A DNA stretch of 64,000 bases from Ovis canadensis (Eukaryota; Chordata; Mammalia; Artiodactyla; Bovidae). The position numbers and the translations under genes were made by a program. This document shows positions 1-10,176 of this stretch, one piece after another. The DNA lies in NCBI RefSeq assembly GCF_042477335.2, contig NC_091264.1, positions 35,341,386 through 35,405,385 on the forward strand. Reading direction: 5' to 3'. How positions within the stretch are numbered: the first letter of the stretch is position 1; the number at the start of each line of letters is the position of its first letter. Below the pieces are notes generated by a model. The model saw nothing but the letters and a program-made list of their open reading frames with translations. It had not been told where the DNA came from and ran no database searches.

Positions 1-432
1 ATATTTTATAATAACTTTGTATGGAGTATATGCTACAAAAATATACAACCACTATGTTTCACACTTTAAAACAAACACAATATGATAAGCCAACTATACT
101 GCAATAAAAAAGAAAAATTTTCCTCGGACACAGCACTAAAGGTGAATTTAAAAAAAGAATCAAACACCTGTCAAATGTTAGTGTATTATCAAAGAAGAAT
201 ATTCATAATCTCCTGGAAAGCTGTTAAAAAACTTCTCCCTTTTCCAACAAAATATGTGACAAGCTAGATTTTCAACCAAAATGAAATATCACAACAAATT
301 GAATGAAAAAGTAGACATGAGAATCAAGTTATTTACTAAAAAGCCAAACATTAACAACTTTTGCAAAAATGTAAAGCAATAAAGCTTTTTTTGTTTGGGA
401 AAATAAAGCTGTTTTTCATTTTAAAAATCACT
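1..432. other. AT-rich unassigned stretch
   Basis: The start of the window is A+T-rich with several A runs. I see no repeat family, exon or structured RNA in it; the small open frames look like chance. Confidence 0.5.
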
Positions 433-1714
433 ACTGCACAATTGCACTCATCTCACATGCTAGGAAAGTAATGCTCAAAATTCTCCAAGCCAGGCTTCAG
501 CAATATGTGAACCGTGAACTTCCAGATGTTCAGGCTGGTTTTAGAAAAGTTAGAGGAACCAGAGATCAAATTGCCAACATCTGCTGGATCACTGAAAAAG
601 CAAGAGAGTTCCAGAAAAACATCTATTTCTGCTTTACTGACTATGCCAAAGCCTTTGACTGTGTGGATCACAATAAACTGTGGGAAATTCTGAAAGAAAT
701 AAGAATACCAGACCACCTGACCTGCCTCTTGAGAAACCTGCATGCAGGTCAGGAAACCACAATTAGGACTGGACATGGAACAACAGACTGGTTCCAAATA
801 GGAAAAGGAGTACGTCAAGGCTATATATTGTCACCCTGCTTATTTAACTTATATGCACAGTACATCATGAGAAACTCTGGGCTGGAGGAAGCACAAGCTG
901 GAATCAAGAGTACCGGGAGAAATATCAATAACCTCAGATATGCAGATGACACCACCCTTATGGCAGAAAATGAAGAGGAACTGAAGGGCCTCTTGATGAA
1001 AGTGAAAGAGGAGAGTGAAAAAGTTGGCTTAAAGCTCAACATTCAGGAAACTAGATGATGGCATCTGGTCCCATCACTTCATGACAAATAGATGGGGAAA
1101 CAGTGGCTGACTATATCTGCTCCAAAATCACTGCAGATGGTGACGGCAGCCATGAAATTAAAAGACGCTTACTCCTTGGAAGGCAAGTTATGACCAACCT
1201 AGACAGCATATTAAGAAGCAGAGACATTACTTTGCTAACAAAGGTCCGTCTGGTCAAGGCTATGGTTTTTCCAGTAGTCATGTATGGATATGACAGCTGG
1301 ACTGTGAAGAAAGCTGAGTGCCGAAGAATTGATGCTTTTGAACTGTGGTGTTGGAGAAGACTCTTGAGAGTCCCTTGGACTGCAAGGAGATCCAACCAGT
1401 CCATCCTAAAGGAGATCTGTCCTGGGTGTTCATTGGTAGGGCCGATGTTGAAGCTGAAACTCCAGTAGTTTGGCCACCTGATGCAAAAGAGCTGACTCAT
1501 TTGAAAAGACCCTGATGCTGGGAAAGACTGAGGGCAGGAGGAGAAGGGGACGACAGAGGATAAGATGGTCGGATGGCATCAACGACTCTATGGACATGGG
1601 TTTGGGTGGACTCTGGGAGTTGGTGATGGACACGGAGGCCTGGTGTGCTGCGGTTCATGGGGCCACAAAAAGTTAGACATGACTGAGCGACTGAACTGAA
1701 CTGAACTGAACTGA
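433..1714 (+). mobile_element. BovB LINE copy 1 (5'-truncated, broken RT)
   Basis: RTE-class LINE fragment holding the middle and end of the reverse transcriptase and the BovB 3' end. The frame at 471-1058 shows RT motif A ([10 protein letters not shown]), motif B (GVRQG..LSPCLFN) and the catalytic motif C YADD. It is cut by a frameshift near 1055; a second frame at 1103-1468 carries the C-terminal part ([31 protein letters not shown]) and is then broken again. The element ends in the typical ACTGA pentamer tail at about 1695-1714. The endonuclease domain is missing, so the copy is dead. No clear target-site duplication was found. Confidence 0.93.
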
Positions 1715-1860
1715 TATTATCAAGACATAAATTTTATTAATTTTAAGTGAATCAATAAAATTTTTAATGTTCCCAGTTTTAACATCTAATAAGGTAAAAA
1801 TAAGAAACAGTCCAAGAACACAAAAGCTCTTTTGAGGTCTGTAATAATTTTTTAAGAGTG

Positions 1861-2070
1861 TGGAGGGCTCAGTGGTAAACCTGCCTGAGAAGGCAGGAGA
1901 CACAGGAGACTCAGGTTCCATCCCTAGGTTGGGAAGATCCCCTGGAGGAAGAAAGGGCAACCCACTCCAGTATTCTTGCCTGGAGAAATCCCATGGACAG
2001 AGGAACCTGGAGGGCTACAGTACATGGGGTTGCAAAAGATTCAGACATGACTTAGCAACTAAACAGCAGC
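1861..2070 (+). mobile_element. Bov-tA SINE
   Basis: tRNA-like head (GGCTCAGTGGTAAACCTGCC) followed by the BovB-related body with the landmarks CCACTCCAGTATTCTTGCC and CATGGGGTTGCAAAAG, ending near AGCAACTAAACAGCAGCAAG. It is non-coding and non-autonomous; the family is thought to be mobilised by BovB. Flanks share only AAGAG. Confidence 0.85.
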
Positions 2071-2590
2071 AAGAGGAATCTAAACTTAGAAGTGTGAAAA
2101 TGATTGCTCTAGTGTGTTTTACTTCCCTTTATCATTTTGCTTTTTCTCCGGCTTGCTTCACATGTTGGCCACAAATCCCCAGGTACTGCTTTCCCACCGT
2201 TTAATCCACAGCACTCTCGGGTCACATTAAGGAAAATAGTAAGTCAAAAGGTAGCATTCATGGCACTCTGCAAGGTCTGTCCCTACCACCCAGTCTGCTG
2301 GCACTGTTTTCAACTCACCCTTTAATTATAGCCTTAAGTTATAGCTCTCTGGCTGATTTCATTTAGCAAGAGCTTGTTGACGAATTCAAATGAACTCACT
2401 TCATAAGTAAGATGCATGGAGTTTGCCTCCTATTGAAACGGCCTCCCTCCTGTTAAATTATTTATTTCATTCCAAAGGCATGCTGATTTCACTTTGCACT
2501 CTCACTGGGAACATAGCACTAGGTAGCTTTGATTTAATTTTAGGATGGCTGGGCACAGTCTGAAGGGCATTGCATGCAGAGCCTAACTGA
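2071..2590. other. Unassigned unique sequence
   Basis: No repeat family, exon or regulatory palindrome recognised. Confidence 0.45.
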
Positions 2591-2597
2591 CTAATAT

Positions 2598-2690
2598 GGA
2601 CAAACCTCTGGGGTTGTTACAGAGATTAAGGGCTTAGAAATAAAAAGTGTTCAATAAACAGAATGTGCTCAGAATAATGATGATTGTTAC
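2598..2690 (-). repeat. MIR fragment
   Basis: Antisense MIR core: a GGTTGTTACAGAGATTAA segment followed by GTGTTCAATAAACA matches the usual antisense MIR order (GGATTAAATGAG then CAATAAATG). It is diverged, as expected of an ancient tRNA-derived SINE. Confidence 0.5.
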
Positions 2691-2699
2691 AAAAGCCTC

Positions 2700-2835
2700 T
2701 CACTTGCCTTTTGAGTTACTTATTGTTATCATACCCATGTTACAGATGAGAAAACAGACATTAAGCCACCCAGGTAGCATCGCCAGGCTTGGAACTAGAC
2801 ACTCTCTTTGGAGCCCATGTTTTTAGCCACTATAG
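2700..2835 (+). repeat. MIR fragment
   Basis: Sense MIR: CATGTTACAGATGAGAAAAC followed by a decayed AAGGTCACACAGC-type core and the TTTTTAGCCAC end. It lies beside the opposite-strand MIR piece at 2598-2690. Confidence 0.65.
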
Positions 2836-3119
2836 TTATGATTTTATTTGCTAGAAATTTATAAAGGCTTCAAGTAAGGCAGACTTTTTCAAAATTTTAT
2901 TTTAGACTTCACAATGGTCTTTGCAAATGGCACAATAATCCTCTGCCATTTAAGTTCTTTTGAGGGTTTTCCAGAAACAATTATAAATAAATTTACTATT
3001 ACTTAGTGCTGATCTTAGCAATACTGTTTAAAAAAAAAGAATGAGATGACAATTACAAAATATTATAGAATACATATGGATAATTTGCCTTCAGATCTCT
3101 CAAAAGAGAACATTTCTCA

Positions 3120-3478
3120 GGGAATTCCCTGAGCATACAGTGGTTAGGACTCTACTATCACTCTACTATCACTGCCAAGGGCCTGGGCTTGATCCCTGGT
3201 CTGGGAACTTCCCAGGTAGCGCTAGTGGTAAAAAAAAAAAAAAAAATACAGGAGACGTAAGAGATGCACGTTTGATCCCTGGGTCAGGAAGTTCTCCTGG
3301 AGGAAGGCATGGCAACTCACTCCAGTATTCTTGCCTAGAGAATCCCACGGACAGAACTACAGTGCATGGGGTCGAAAAGAGTTGGACATAACTGAAGTGA
3401 CTTAGCATGCATGCACTAGGAACTAAGATCCCACAAGGCACATGACACAGCATAAGGAAGAAAAGAAAGGAAAAAAAA
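3120..3478 (+). mobile_element. CHR-type SINE interrupted by a Bov-tA
   Basis: Cetartiodactyl CHR SINE with the head GGAATTCCCTGAGC...AGTGGTTAGGACTC and GCTTGATCCCTGGTC, resuming at GGAACTAAGATCCCAC and ending in an A-rich tail after about 3455. A later Bov-tA (3210-3418) splits it at GGGAAC|T. Confidence 0.75.
3210..3418 (+). mobile_element. Bov-tA SINE nested in CHR
   Basis: TTCCCAGGTAGCGCTAGTGGTA head, internal A run of about 16 at 3230-3246, then GAGATGCACGTTTGATCCC, CTCCAGTATTCTTGCCTAGAG and GGGGTCGAAAAGAGTTGGAC. The 6-bp target GGAACT is repeated at 3204-3209 and 3419-3424, which shows insertion into the older CHR element. Confidence 0.82.
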
Positions 3479-4236
3479 TGATTACATCTCTCCTCAGGTG
3501 AAATTATCTCTCTCTGTGGCCCTAGTTATCTGTATCAGTAATAACTCCCTTCTTTTGGGTTCTGGATTCTGGATCCTACAGGTTGCAAAGTAGTATTACA
3601 TTTATTTGCTACTCAGGAAGATTGGGCCACAAGCTAAGTTAAAAGATAAGCTGGGGGAGAGTCTGTGTATCTGTGTGTCAGTGATGCAAATTTCTGTTAT
3701 TATTCATTATAATAACCACAGTGGTGCTTTCACTTCACCGGGCCCTTGGTTCTGAGGGTCAGGACACAGGTCACAATTCATATCTACCTTCTACATACCC
3801 ACTGAATAAGGGACAATTCTCATTTTACTTCCTGGGGAACTGAAAGCGTTAACTGTAGAGTTAAGCTTAAAAACGGTTAACTGAGGGAACCAGAGGCAGA
3901 TGTGTTCTCAGAGTTGAATCATTAACAGAGTGTTTAATGAGTAAACATTGGAGTCAAAGTCAATTAAGCCCAAGTAGTCCAATGTCTTTCAGTGGATAAA
4001 CTGAGGCAGCATGAGAGGGTTCTGAGTTCTCCAATCAGCTTCCGCTTCAGGACCAGAGTTTCTTTTTAGTTTTGCAGAGGAGAAACCTGCCCTCAGTTAG
4101 AATGGATGGGAGACGGAACCAGCAGTTTCTCTTCATGTTTACGATTAACAAGAAGAATAAATAAAAACAGAAGCAACATCCAAAGAGAACTGAGAGATGT
4201 CTCATCCCATATAAGAGAAGTTGGGGAAATGTTGCT
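3479..4236. other. Unassigned unique sequence
   Basis: No repeat, exon or RNA recognised over this 0.75 kb. Confidence 0.45.
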
Positions 4237-4271
4237 TTTAGAGATTTCAGTTCAGTTCAGTTTAGAGGTTT
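4237..4271 (-). mobile_element. Possible tail-only BovB insertion with flanking duplication
   Basis: A 13-nt run CAGTTCAGTTCAG (4248-4260), the reverse complement of the BovB ACTGA pentamer tail, sits between TTTAGAGATTT (4237-4247) and TTTAGAGGTTT (4261-4271), an 11-bp near-identical direct repeat. This is what an extreme 5' truncation, copying only the tail, would leave. It is so short that chance or an RTE-driven SINE remnant cannot be excluded. Confidence 0.45.
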
Positions 4272-4445
4272 ATAGGCGTTGAAAAGAAAAAGGGAAAACC
4301 AGCGCTTTGCTGTGGGTCTCACGGACAACCAAGGGTGCGTGACACCAGCTCTCTGTACTCTCAAGTCTGAAGATGCCGGCTCTGAGGACGTCAGACCAGG
4401 ACTGGGACCGTCTTTGGAAAAAGCACCCGAGTATAAATAGAAGTC

Positions 4446-4707
4446 TGGAGAAGGAAATGGCACCCTACTCCAGTGTTCTTGCCTGGAGAACCCCGTGGAC
4501 AGAGGAGCCTGGTGGGCTGCTGTCCATGGGGTCGCACACAGTCAGACAGGGCTGAAGCAACTTAGCATGCATGCATGCATTGGAGAAGGAAATGGCACCC
4601 CACTCCAGTGTTCTTGCCTGGAGAACCCCGTGGACAGAGGAGCCTGGTGGGCTGCCGTCTATGGGGTCGCACAGAGTCGGACATGACTGAAGTGACTTAG
4701 CAGCAGC
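4446..4707 (+). mobile_element. Bov-A2 dimeric SINE with 13-bp TSD
   Basis: Two tandem Bov-A monomers, each starting GGAGAAGGAAATGGCACC and ending in a GGGGTCGCACA...CTGAAG..ACTTAGCA segment, joined by an ATGCATGCATGCATTGG linker. The tail is AGCAGC. The 13-bp target ATAAATAGAAGTC is duplicated exactly at 4433-4445 and 4708-4720, so this is a clean and relatively young insertion. Confidence 0.93.
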
Positions 4708-4720
4708 ATAAATAGAAGTC

Positions 4721-5490
4721 ATCTACACTCATAGAAGGAAGTGTTTTAACTCATCACAAACTCAACTCCTGCTAGTTGAGAAAAGGATCAGGAGTGCACA
4801 TAGGACCCGAATGACAAGCCCCTTGGCAGAGACCAGACAGTGGATGCCAACAGAATGGTACCTGGGACACCTCGGCCAGGTTGACGGAGACCTGGCAACA
4901 CCTGACCAGGAGGGTTGGAACTGTCCCAAGGTCTGAATCCGCCCCTCCCCACCCCCCACCTGAAGAATCTTGGAGCAGTGGGGAAGTGATATCGAGGCTT
5001 TCATTCAAGTTTGCATTTAGCAAAGTTAGCAGAACACAGCAAAACCAGATACAAAGCTGCAGAAAGCCCTGATCTTGGCCTAGAAGATAAAGCCCTTCGC
5101 TCTCCAGAATGGCTGATGGAAGACCCAGGTGAGAGGAAGTCCCCTCAGGAGGCTTGTCTGTGTTCTCCTTTCCAAGGCTCTATGGTGAGGATTTGCAGGA
5201 TTCTCTGTGTGGGGTGACAAATATTTTGAAGCACACTGGAAATATTTTCAGGAAGAATGTGAAGCGTGCCCACCCTCCTTCTCCCGACCATGGAACAGGA
5301 TAAACAAAGGCTACATAACTCCTTGCACAGGAGAAAGCATTCCTTCCTTTCACTAGGATAATATTTCCGTGAGCCGAGCAAGGATGTGGGTGAAGGGCCG
5401 GCCAGGGACAAAGCCGCAGCTGTCTCCTGTGACTGTTATCTCTGCCTCCTAAAACCTGCAATAGCTAAAAAGAAAGGGAGAGAAAAGAAA
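4721..5490. other. Unassigned unique sequence
   Basis: No repeat or exon recognised. It ends in a purine-rich AAAG run (5460-5500) that served as the target of the CHR insertion. Confidence 0.45.
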
Positions 5491-5505
5491 AAGAAAGAAA
5501 CCTCA

Positions 5506-5842
5506 GGACTTCCCTCATGCATCAATGGTAAAGAATCTGTCTGCCAGTGCAGGAGACACGGGTTTGATCCCTGGTCTGGGAAGATCCCACATGTTGAGGG
5601 ACAATTATGCCCGTGTACCTCAACTACAGAGCCTGTGCGCTGGAGCCTGGGAGCTGCAACTACTGAGCCCAGATGTTCTAGAGACCACGCTCCCCAACGA
5701 GAGAAGCCGCCGCAATGAGAAGCCAGCATACCGCCAACTAAAGTGTAGCCTCAGGTTGCCGTAACTAGAGAAAAGCCCCAGAAGCAATGAAGATCCAGCG
5801 CAACCAAATAAATAAATCAAATTATTAAAAAGATCGAGAAAG
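5506..5842 (+). mobile_element. CHR-1-type SINE with 15-bp TSD
   Basis: Long CHR SINE: GGACTTCCCTCATGC head, GGTTTGATCCCTGGTC box, then CCACAATGAGAAGCC-like, ACTAGAGAAAAGCCC and GAAGATCCAGCGCAACC landmarks, ending in AAATAAATAAAT. The duplicated target AAGAAAGAAACCTCA (5491-5505) recurs as AAGAAAGAAATCTCA (5843-5857), one mismatch. Confidence 0.88.
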
Positions 5843-5857
5843 AAGAAAGAAATCTCA

Positions 5858-6563
5858 AGGAAAAGTAATATTGGCAGCCCATCCACACCCCACCCCCTGC
5901 CCCATCTCTTGGCTTAGAGGCTGGGGTATATTTTCTTTTCTGTGTTAATGCCACCAGCTATGAAGAAGCAACTTGTATCCAGGAGCATAAAGCCACCCTA
6001 ACGGCCTGAGGGGTTCTTCTATGGCTCCTCTGTCAGAGACAGCAAAAGTGTTCAGAGATGATATTTTCTTTTTTCTATTTGTGTTTAATATACGTGGAGC
6101 CGAAGGGTACATGTCATCCCCTACAGTTCCAAAACACTTGGCAGATGGTGAGAAAAACCAACGCAGACAGCCAAAGCCCTGCTTTTAGGATTGGGAAACG
6201 GGCCAGGGACAAATCGCTCTGTGAGCCCCACGTATGTGGAAAATCAGGTGAGGGCAAGCCAGAGGAGCATCACGGTGCTCTTTGGACAAATAAGTTGTTG
6301 GGTTTTGCTTTGAAAGCACAAAAAAGCAGCAGCGTGATTTACAACCAGCCAAGCAACACTGCAAAGCACATGCCTAAAGCCAAGATCCTTCTTCCCTCCC
6401 ATCCCTTCCTGCCCTCCAGGTAACTATTATATTATTAACTGTTTAGTATGTATTCCATGCACCATGCTTCAGTATAACCAAGCAAGCACACACATGCATA
6501 ACATAGCAAGATTTTTTTCTTTTACTCTAACCCATCAGGAAATCCTATCAGCAATATTTTCAT
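5858..6563. other. Unassigned unique sequence
   Basis: No repeat recognised. A 121-codon frame at 6058-6423 has no motif I can place and is probably chance. Confidence 0.4.
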
Positions 6564-6574
6564 AAAACATCTAG

Positions 6575-6703
6575 GGACTTCCCTGATGGTCCAGTGGCTA
6601 AGACTGCTCCCAGCGTAAGGGGCTGGAGTTCAATCCCTGGTCAGGAAACTAGATTCCATATGCCACAACCAAGACTCCGTATAGCCAAATAAATATATAT
6701 ATT
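6575..6703 (+). mobile_element. CHR-2-type SINE
   Basis: GGACTTCCCTGATGGTCCAG head, GGAGTTCAATCCCTGGTCAG box, AACTAGATTCC, CCAAATAAATA tail. Flanks AAAACATCTAG (6564-6574) and AAAAAATCTAG (6704-6714) look like the target duplication. Confidence 0.85.
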
Positions 6704-6719
6704 AAAAAATCTAGAATCT

Positions 6720-7390
6720 GACCATGCACCTCCTTCATGGTCAGCACGCTGGTCTGGGCAACGCCATCTCTGGCCTGGCTTGCTGTCATAGCCTCCTAAA
6801 TGGCCTTCTTGTTCCCTTTAGGATTTGGTGAAACAGAAGATGTATGTCCCTTTGGGGCCTAGATTCTCTAAACGTTTCCAATCTCCCCGAAATCAAAGCT
6901 AAGGGGCTTCTCCCGCCTCCGCCCCCTCCCCACAAGTCCTGATCCATTTCTTCATCTGAGTCCTCACCTCCTCCTCCTTTTCCAGTACCTTCTGTATCCC
7001 AGCCTGAGCCTGACCCCCTCCAAATGTACCAGTGACACGGCCGCCGACCTTCCCACACCTGGCTTCACCTATTCCAAACGTCCTTGCTCAGATCTCAGAA
7101 TGGCTCAGTTTCTCACTTCCTCCAACCCTTTGATCGTACATCACCTTCTCAGTGTGGCCTGAGCTGCAAACCCTATCTTAATGTTATAATGCTATCGCCC
7201 ACTCTACATCCTTCTTACCTCCACTTGACTTGATTCAAAGCATTTGTTACCTTCTAGCATAACTTTCCTAATTTATAGCATCTAATAGCTACCGTTGCTC
7301 CCCCCAACTAGAGTGTATGCAGCGGTTTCCATCTGTCTGTTCAGTTTTCCAAAGGCCTGGATCAGTATCTGAAGCACAATTTATGAACAG
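6720..7390 (+). repeat. L2 LINE fragment (ancient)
   Basis: Pyrimidine-rich sequence follows the order of the L2 3' region: a GGCCTGGCTTGCTGTC...CCTCCTAAATGGCC part, CTTGCTCAGATCTCAGAATGGCTCAGTTTCTCACTTCC, GTCACCTTCTC...GTGGCCT, and an AGAGTGTATGC...TCTGTCTGTTCA...GGATCAGTATCTGAAGC end. The copy is strongly diverged. Confidence 0.55.
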
Positions 7391-7614
7391 TCAATGTGGA
7401 ACCATAAAAGAAAATTACTTCTGCATACTTGTTGGAAATTATTGCATGACACTCCATAGGGGTGTGTTCTCTCAGTGAGTCACGCTTGATGAGGAACTAA
7501 ACAACACAAACGACAACAAAAGGATTTTGACCAAGAAATAAACTATGATCATGGAATAGAACAAGGAAATTGTGGAAAGCAGGACCAGAGGCTTCAAACA
7601 TGTCATATATTAAG

Positions 7615-7806
7615 ACTGAACCTTTTTATAAAACGGATAAAGAACAAGGTCCTACTGTATAGCACAGAGAACTCCATTCAATATCTTGTAATAACCTATA
7701 ATGGAAAAGAATACTAAAAAGAATATATGTGTGTATATATAATTGAACTACTTTGCTGTAAAACTGAAACTAACAAACCGTTGTAAATCAGCTACACTTC
7801 AATAAT
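7615..7806 (+). mobile_element. L1 3' end
   Basis: Ruminant L1 3' UTR tail: CAAGGTCCTACTGTATAGCA, TTCAATATCTTGTAATAACC, ACTACTTTGCTGTAAA, and the CTACACTTCAATAA end. No open reading frame is left. Confidence 0.85.
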
Positions 7807-8012
7807 GTTATTTAGTCACCAAGTCTTGTCTGACTCTTTTGCGACCCACGGACTGTAGCCCACCAGGCTTCTCTGTCCATGGGATTTTCCAGGCAAGAAT
7901 ACTGAAGAGATTGCCATTTCCTTCTCCAGGGGATCTTCTAGATCCAGGGGTTGAACCCAAGTCTCCTGCATTGGCAGGTGGATTCTTTACCATTGAGCCA
8001 TCAGGGAAGATG
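7807..8012 (-). mobile_element. Bov-tA SINE inserted at an L1 end, 11-bp TSD
   Basis: Antisense Bov-tA: AGTCACCAAGTCTTGTCTGA, CCACCAGGCTTCTCTGTCC, TCTCCAGGGGATCTTC and TTTACCATTGAGCCATCAGG. ACTTCAATAAT is duplicated at 7796-7806 and 8013-8023; the target is the very end of the preceding L1. Confidence 0.92.
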
Positions 8013-8461
8013 ACTTCAATAATAGTAATAACAATAATAAAAGATGGACCTATTAAAACATAATAAACAGCACTTTCTCTGGAGTGTTGCCTGGTACCAG
8101 CAGTCTCACTGGTGTCATCTGAATACTGGCAACAAATAATAACAACAGAATAAAGATGCAAAGTTTCTAAGAATAGTTTTGGTCAAACCTCATGATCTAA
8201 GAAAAGCCACTCTTCATTCTTTATTCTCCTTTGAGTGATCTATCTGAAAATTGGAAGCTATCAACGCTCGGCTCTGCCTGCCTCATGGAGATGTGAGAAC
8301 TAACACAGCCAAGAGGATTGGAGGAGATGAAGAGGAGAAACACAGAAAAAGCCCACAGAAAATCAATCTCTGCACCTTCTCCTGCACCAAGGCTGCCAGG
8401 CACACACCTTTGCTACTATTCATCGTGTTTGCTGCGGCTCCTTTTACAGCCTCCCATCCCA

Positions 8462-8475
8462 GTTGCTAGGGAAAC
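8462..8475. promoter_or_regulatory. X-box-like RFX motif (imperfect)
   Basis: GTTGCTAGGGAAAC fits the RFX half-site GTTGCY on the left and has one change from RGYAAC on the right. It lies about 585 bp before the perfect X-box and about 136 bp before a TATA-like CTATAAATATA. Binding is inference. Confidence 0.4.
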
Positions 8476-9046
8476 AGTAGAGGGCAGGGATGCAGTTAGG
8501 TTGAGGAGGGATCCAGATGTCCACACTGCCAGGTGGAGTTTGTTTAAGTTACGAGAGGGAAGTACGAACACTCCAGGAATGATTGTGATTGCTCTCATGT
8601 CGCTAATGGTCTATAAATATAGGTGCCAGTAGTTCAAGCCTCTCTCTATTTGCTGGAGTTCAAGAGCCCGACAAGACCATTGGATCTGGCTAGTGGGGAA
8701 AGACTGCCAGGCATTCAACTAAATTATATGAAATTCAACTGAGTTTTTAAACACCTAGCTAGTATTTGAAATTTATTTCCATCCCAGCCTATTTCTCTTC
8801 CCCCGGCTCTTCCTTTCCCTCAGAAAAATCAAAGATCCCTTTGATCTGTGTAACATCATCACCTATGTTATCACAGTACTGGCCCCACTGAGCCAGTCAG
8901 ATTGGTAGCTATATCCTCTGTTTCACCATATAGCCAAGGACCAGCCTCATGGCTCATATATTTTCAGATCGAGGCTTTGTTGCCTTTTTCCACATATTTT
9001 GTCCCAGAGGGGAGAGTGGGAATGGGATACAATGGCAAAGAGTCCC

Positions 9047-9060
9047 GTTGCCATGGCAAC
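9047..9060. promoter_or_regulatory. Perfect palindromic X-box (RFX site)
   Basis: GTTGCCATGGCAAC is a 14-bp perfect palindrome identical to the ideal RFX-family X-box. RFX factors bind such sites at ciliary genes and in enhancers. The sequence match is direct; use in vivo is inference. Confidence 0.6.
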
Positions 9061-9758
9061 TTGCTCTTTCATGAAATCGCATTGCAGATGGCTGAGTGGT
9101 ACCCGTGTATAGTAACTTTTGTGTTTGTCTGTTCCTTCACTCAACTCTTCCAACAAATACTTATCTGACCCCTGATACATACCCCAACCTGTGCCACCAT
9201 GAGGAGAGTATTTAGTTTTATTTTGGCTGAAAGGTGTCATTGAAGCTTACAAAGATTCATAGACACAAACTCTGTCCATAATGATCATCTATCTTTAGAA
9301 GAGAAGTGGAATGCCTCCGTTTGTAATTACAACACAATGTAAAAATTAATCCTTGCATAGGAGAAATGGGGACAAATATCATCTGATAAAATGAGATCAG
9401 GGAACCCAGCGGATCAAACCTATGGAAGAGAGAGTATTCGAAGTATACTTAAAACATGAATTCATTTCTGAACAATGGAAGGGGAACAAAGTGGGGAGAA
9501 AAGAGAAGAAAAGGCGACATTTGCTTTCAGATCTGAGGGGAAGCTGTCGGGGACCAAAGTCAATCCATGGGAAACTAAAGAGGACATGAAGTCGGACCCC
9601 GCTCACCTACCCATTTTTGTTCATACAACATACCAGGCCCTCCCCACCCCATCTTCTTCCTCTTCCTCTTGTGAAGATGGAGGGGCTGTGCAGTCAGACA
9701 CCTTCAGCCCCACCTGGGTGTAGCGGCTGTACCACCTGGTCTTCAGTGTACGTTCACC

Positions 9759-9793
9759 TCATCCCCTCCTCCCCTCCTCCCCTCCTCTCCATA
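9759..9793. repeat. C/T-rich simple repeat
   Basis: CCCCTCCTCCCCTCCTCCCC-type pyrimidine tract on the + strand. It is low complexity. Confidence 0.8.
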
Positions 9794-10044
9794 GAGTCAG
9801 ATAATCTGCTCTCAGGAAATGACTCAGACTGAGGTGTAAGTTACCAATATTGACACAGCACATTCCCCGCAAGGGGATCACACACTTTAATGAGAGATTA
9901 GCTGTTTTTATCCAAGTAAATGATGTCAGGCCTCAACCTGCAGGCTGCTTGCAAGAGGAGGGAGTGAACTGCTAGAAGGGCTAGGAGGGGCAGCTTCCCC
10001 AGCAACGCGCATCCCATCTGAATGTGGGGTCTGCTCCCCATTCT

Positions 10045-10166
10045 TTAGGGCTTATTTTAGAGTCTCCCTCTATTCAAGTGCTCTTTGAGGACAGCTCTGC
10101 CCATCTTTTTACCTCTATAACCGGTGGCTAGAATAGTGCCTGACTTAGAATGGTCAAATGAGGGCT
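10045..10166 (+). repeat. L2 LINE 3' end, split by BovB-2
   Basis: CTCTTTGAGGACAGCTCTGC, AGTGCCTGACTTAGAATGG and an AACTTGTT segment follow the L2 3' end order. The same unit appears to resume after BovB-2 at 11572 (AGTGAAGGTTTAATGAATA). Confidence 0.55.
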
Positions 10167-10176
10167 AAACTTGTTA

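Larger units (their letters stand above)
8024..10044. other. Repeat-poor 2-kb stretch
   Basis: The longest interval without a recognisable young repeat. It holds two X-box-like motifs (8462-8475, 9047-9060), a TATA-like CTATAAATATA at 8611-8621, a TGACTCA AP-1-type site near 9821-9827, a C/T-rich simple repeat, and a weak L2-like piece near 9125-9200 (CCAACAAATACTTATCTGACC). No exon could be supported. Confidence 0.5.

Noticed and set aside
8461-8640. A promoter with X-box, TATA-like box and start near 8640
   Set aside because: No conserved downstream exon or CpG enrichment; kept only as a hint under the X-box finding.
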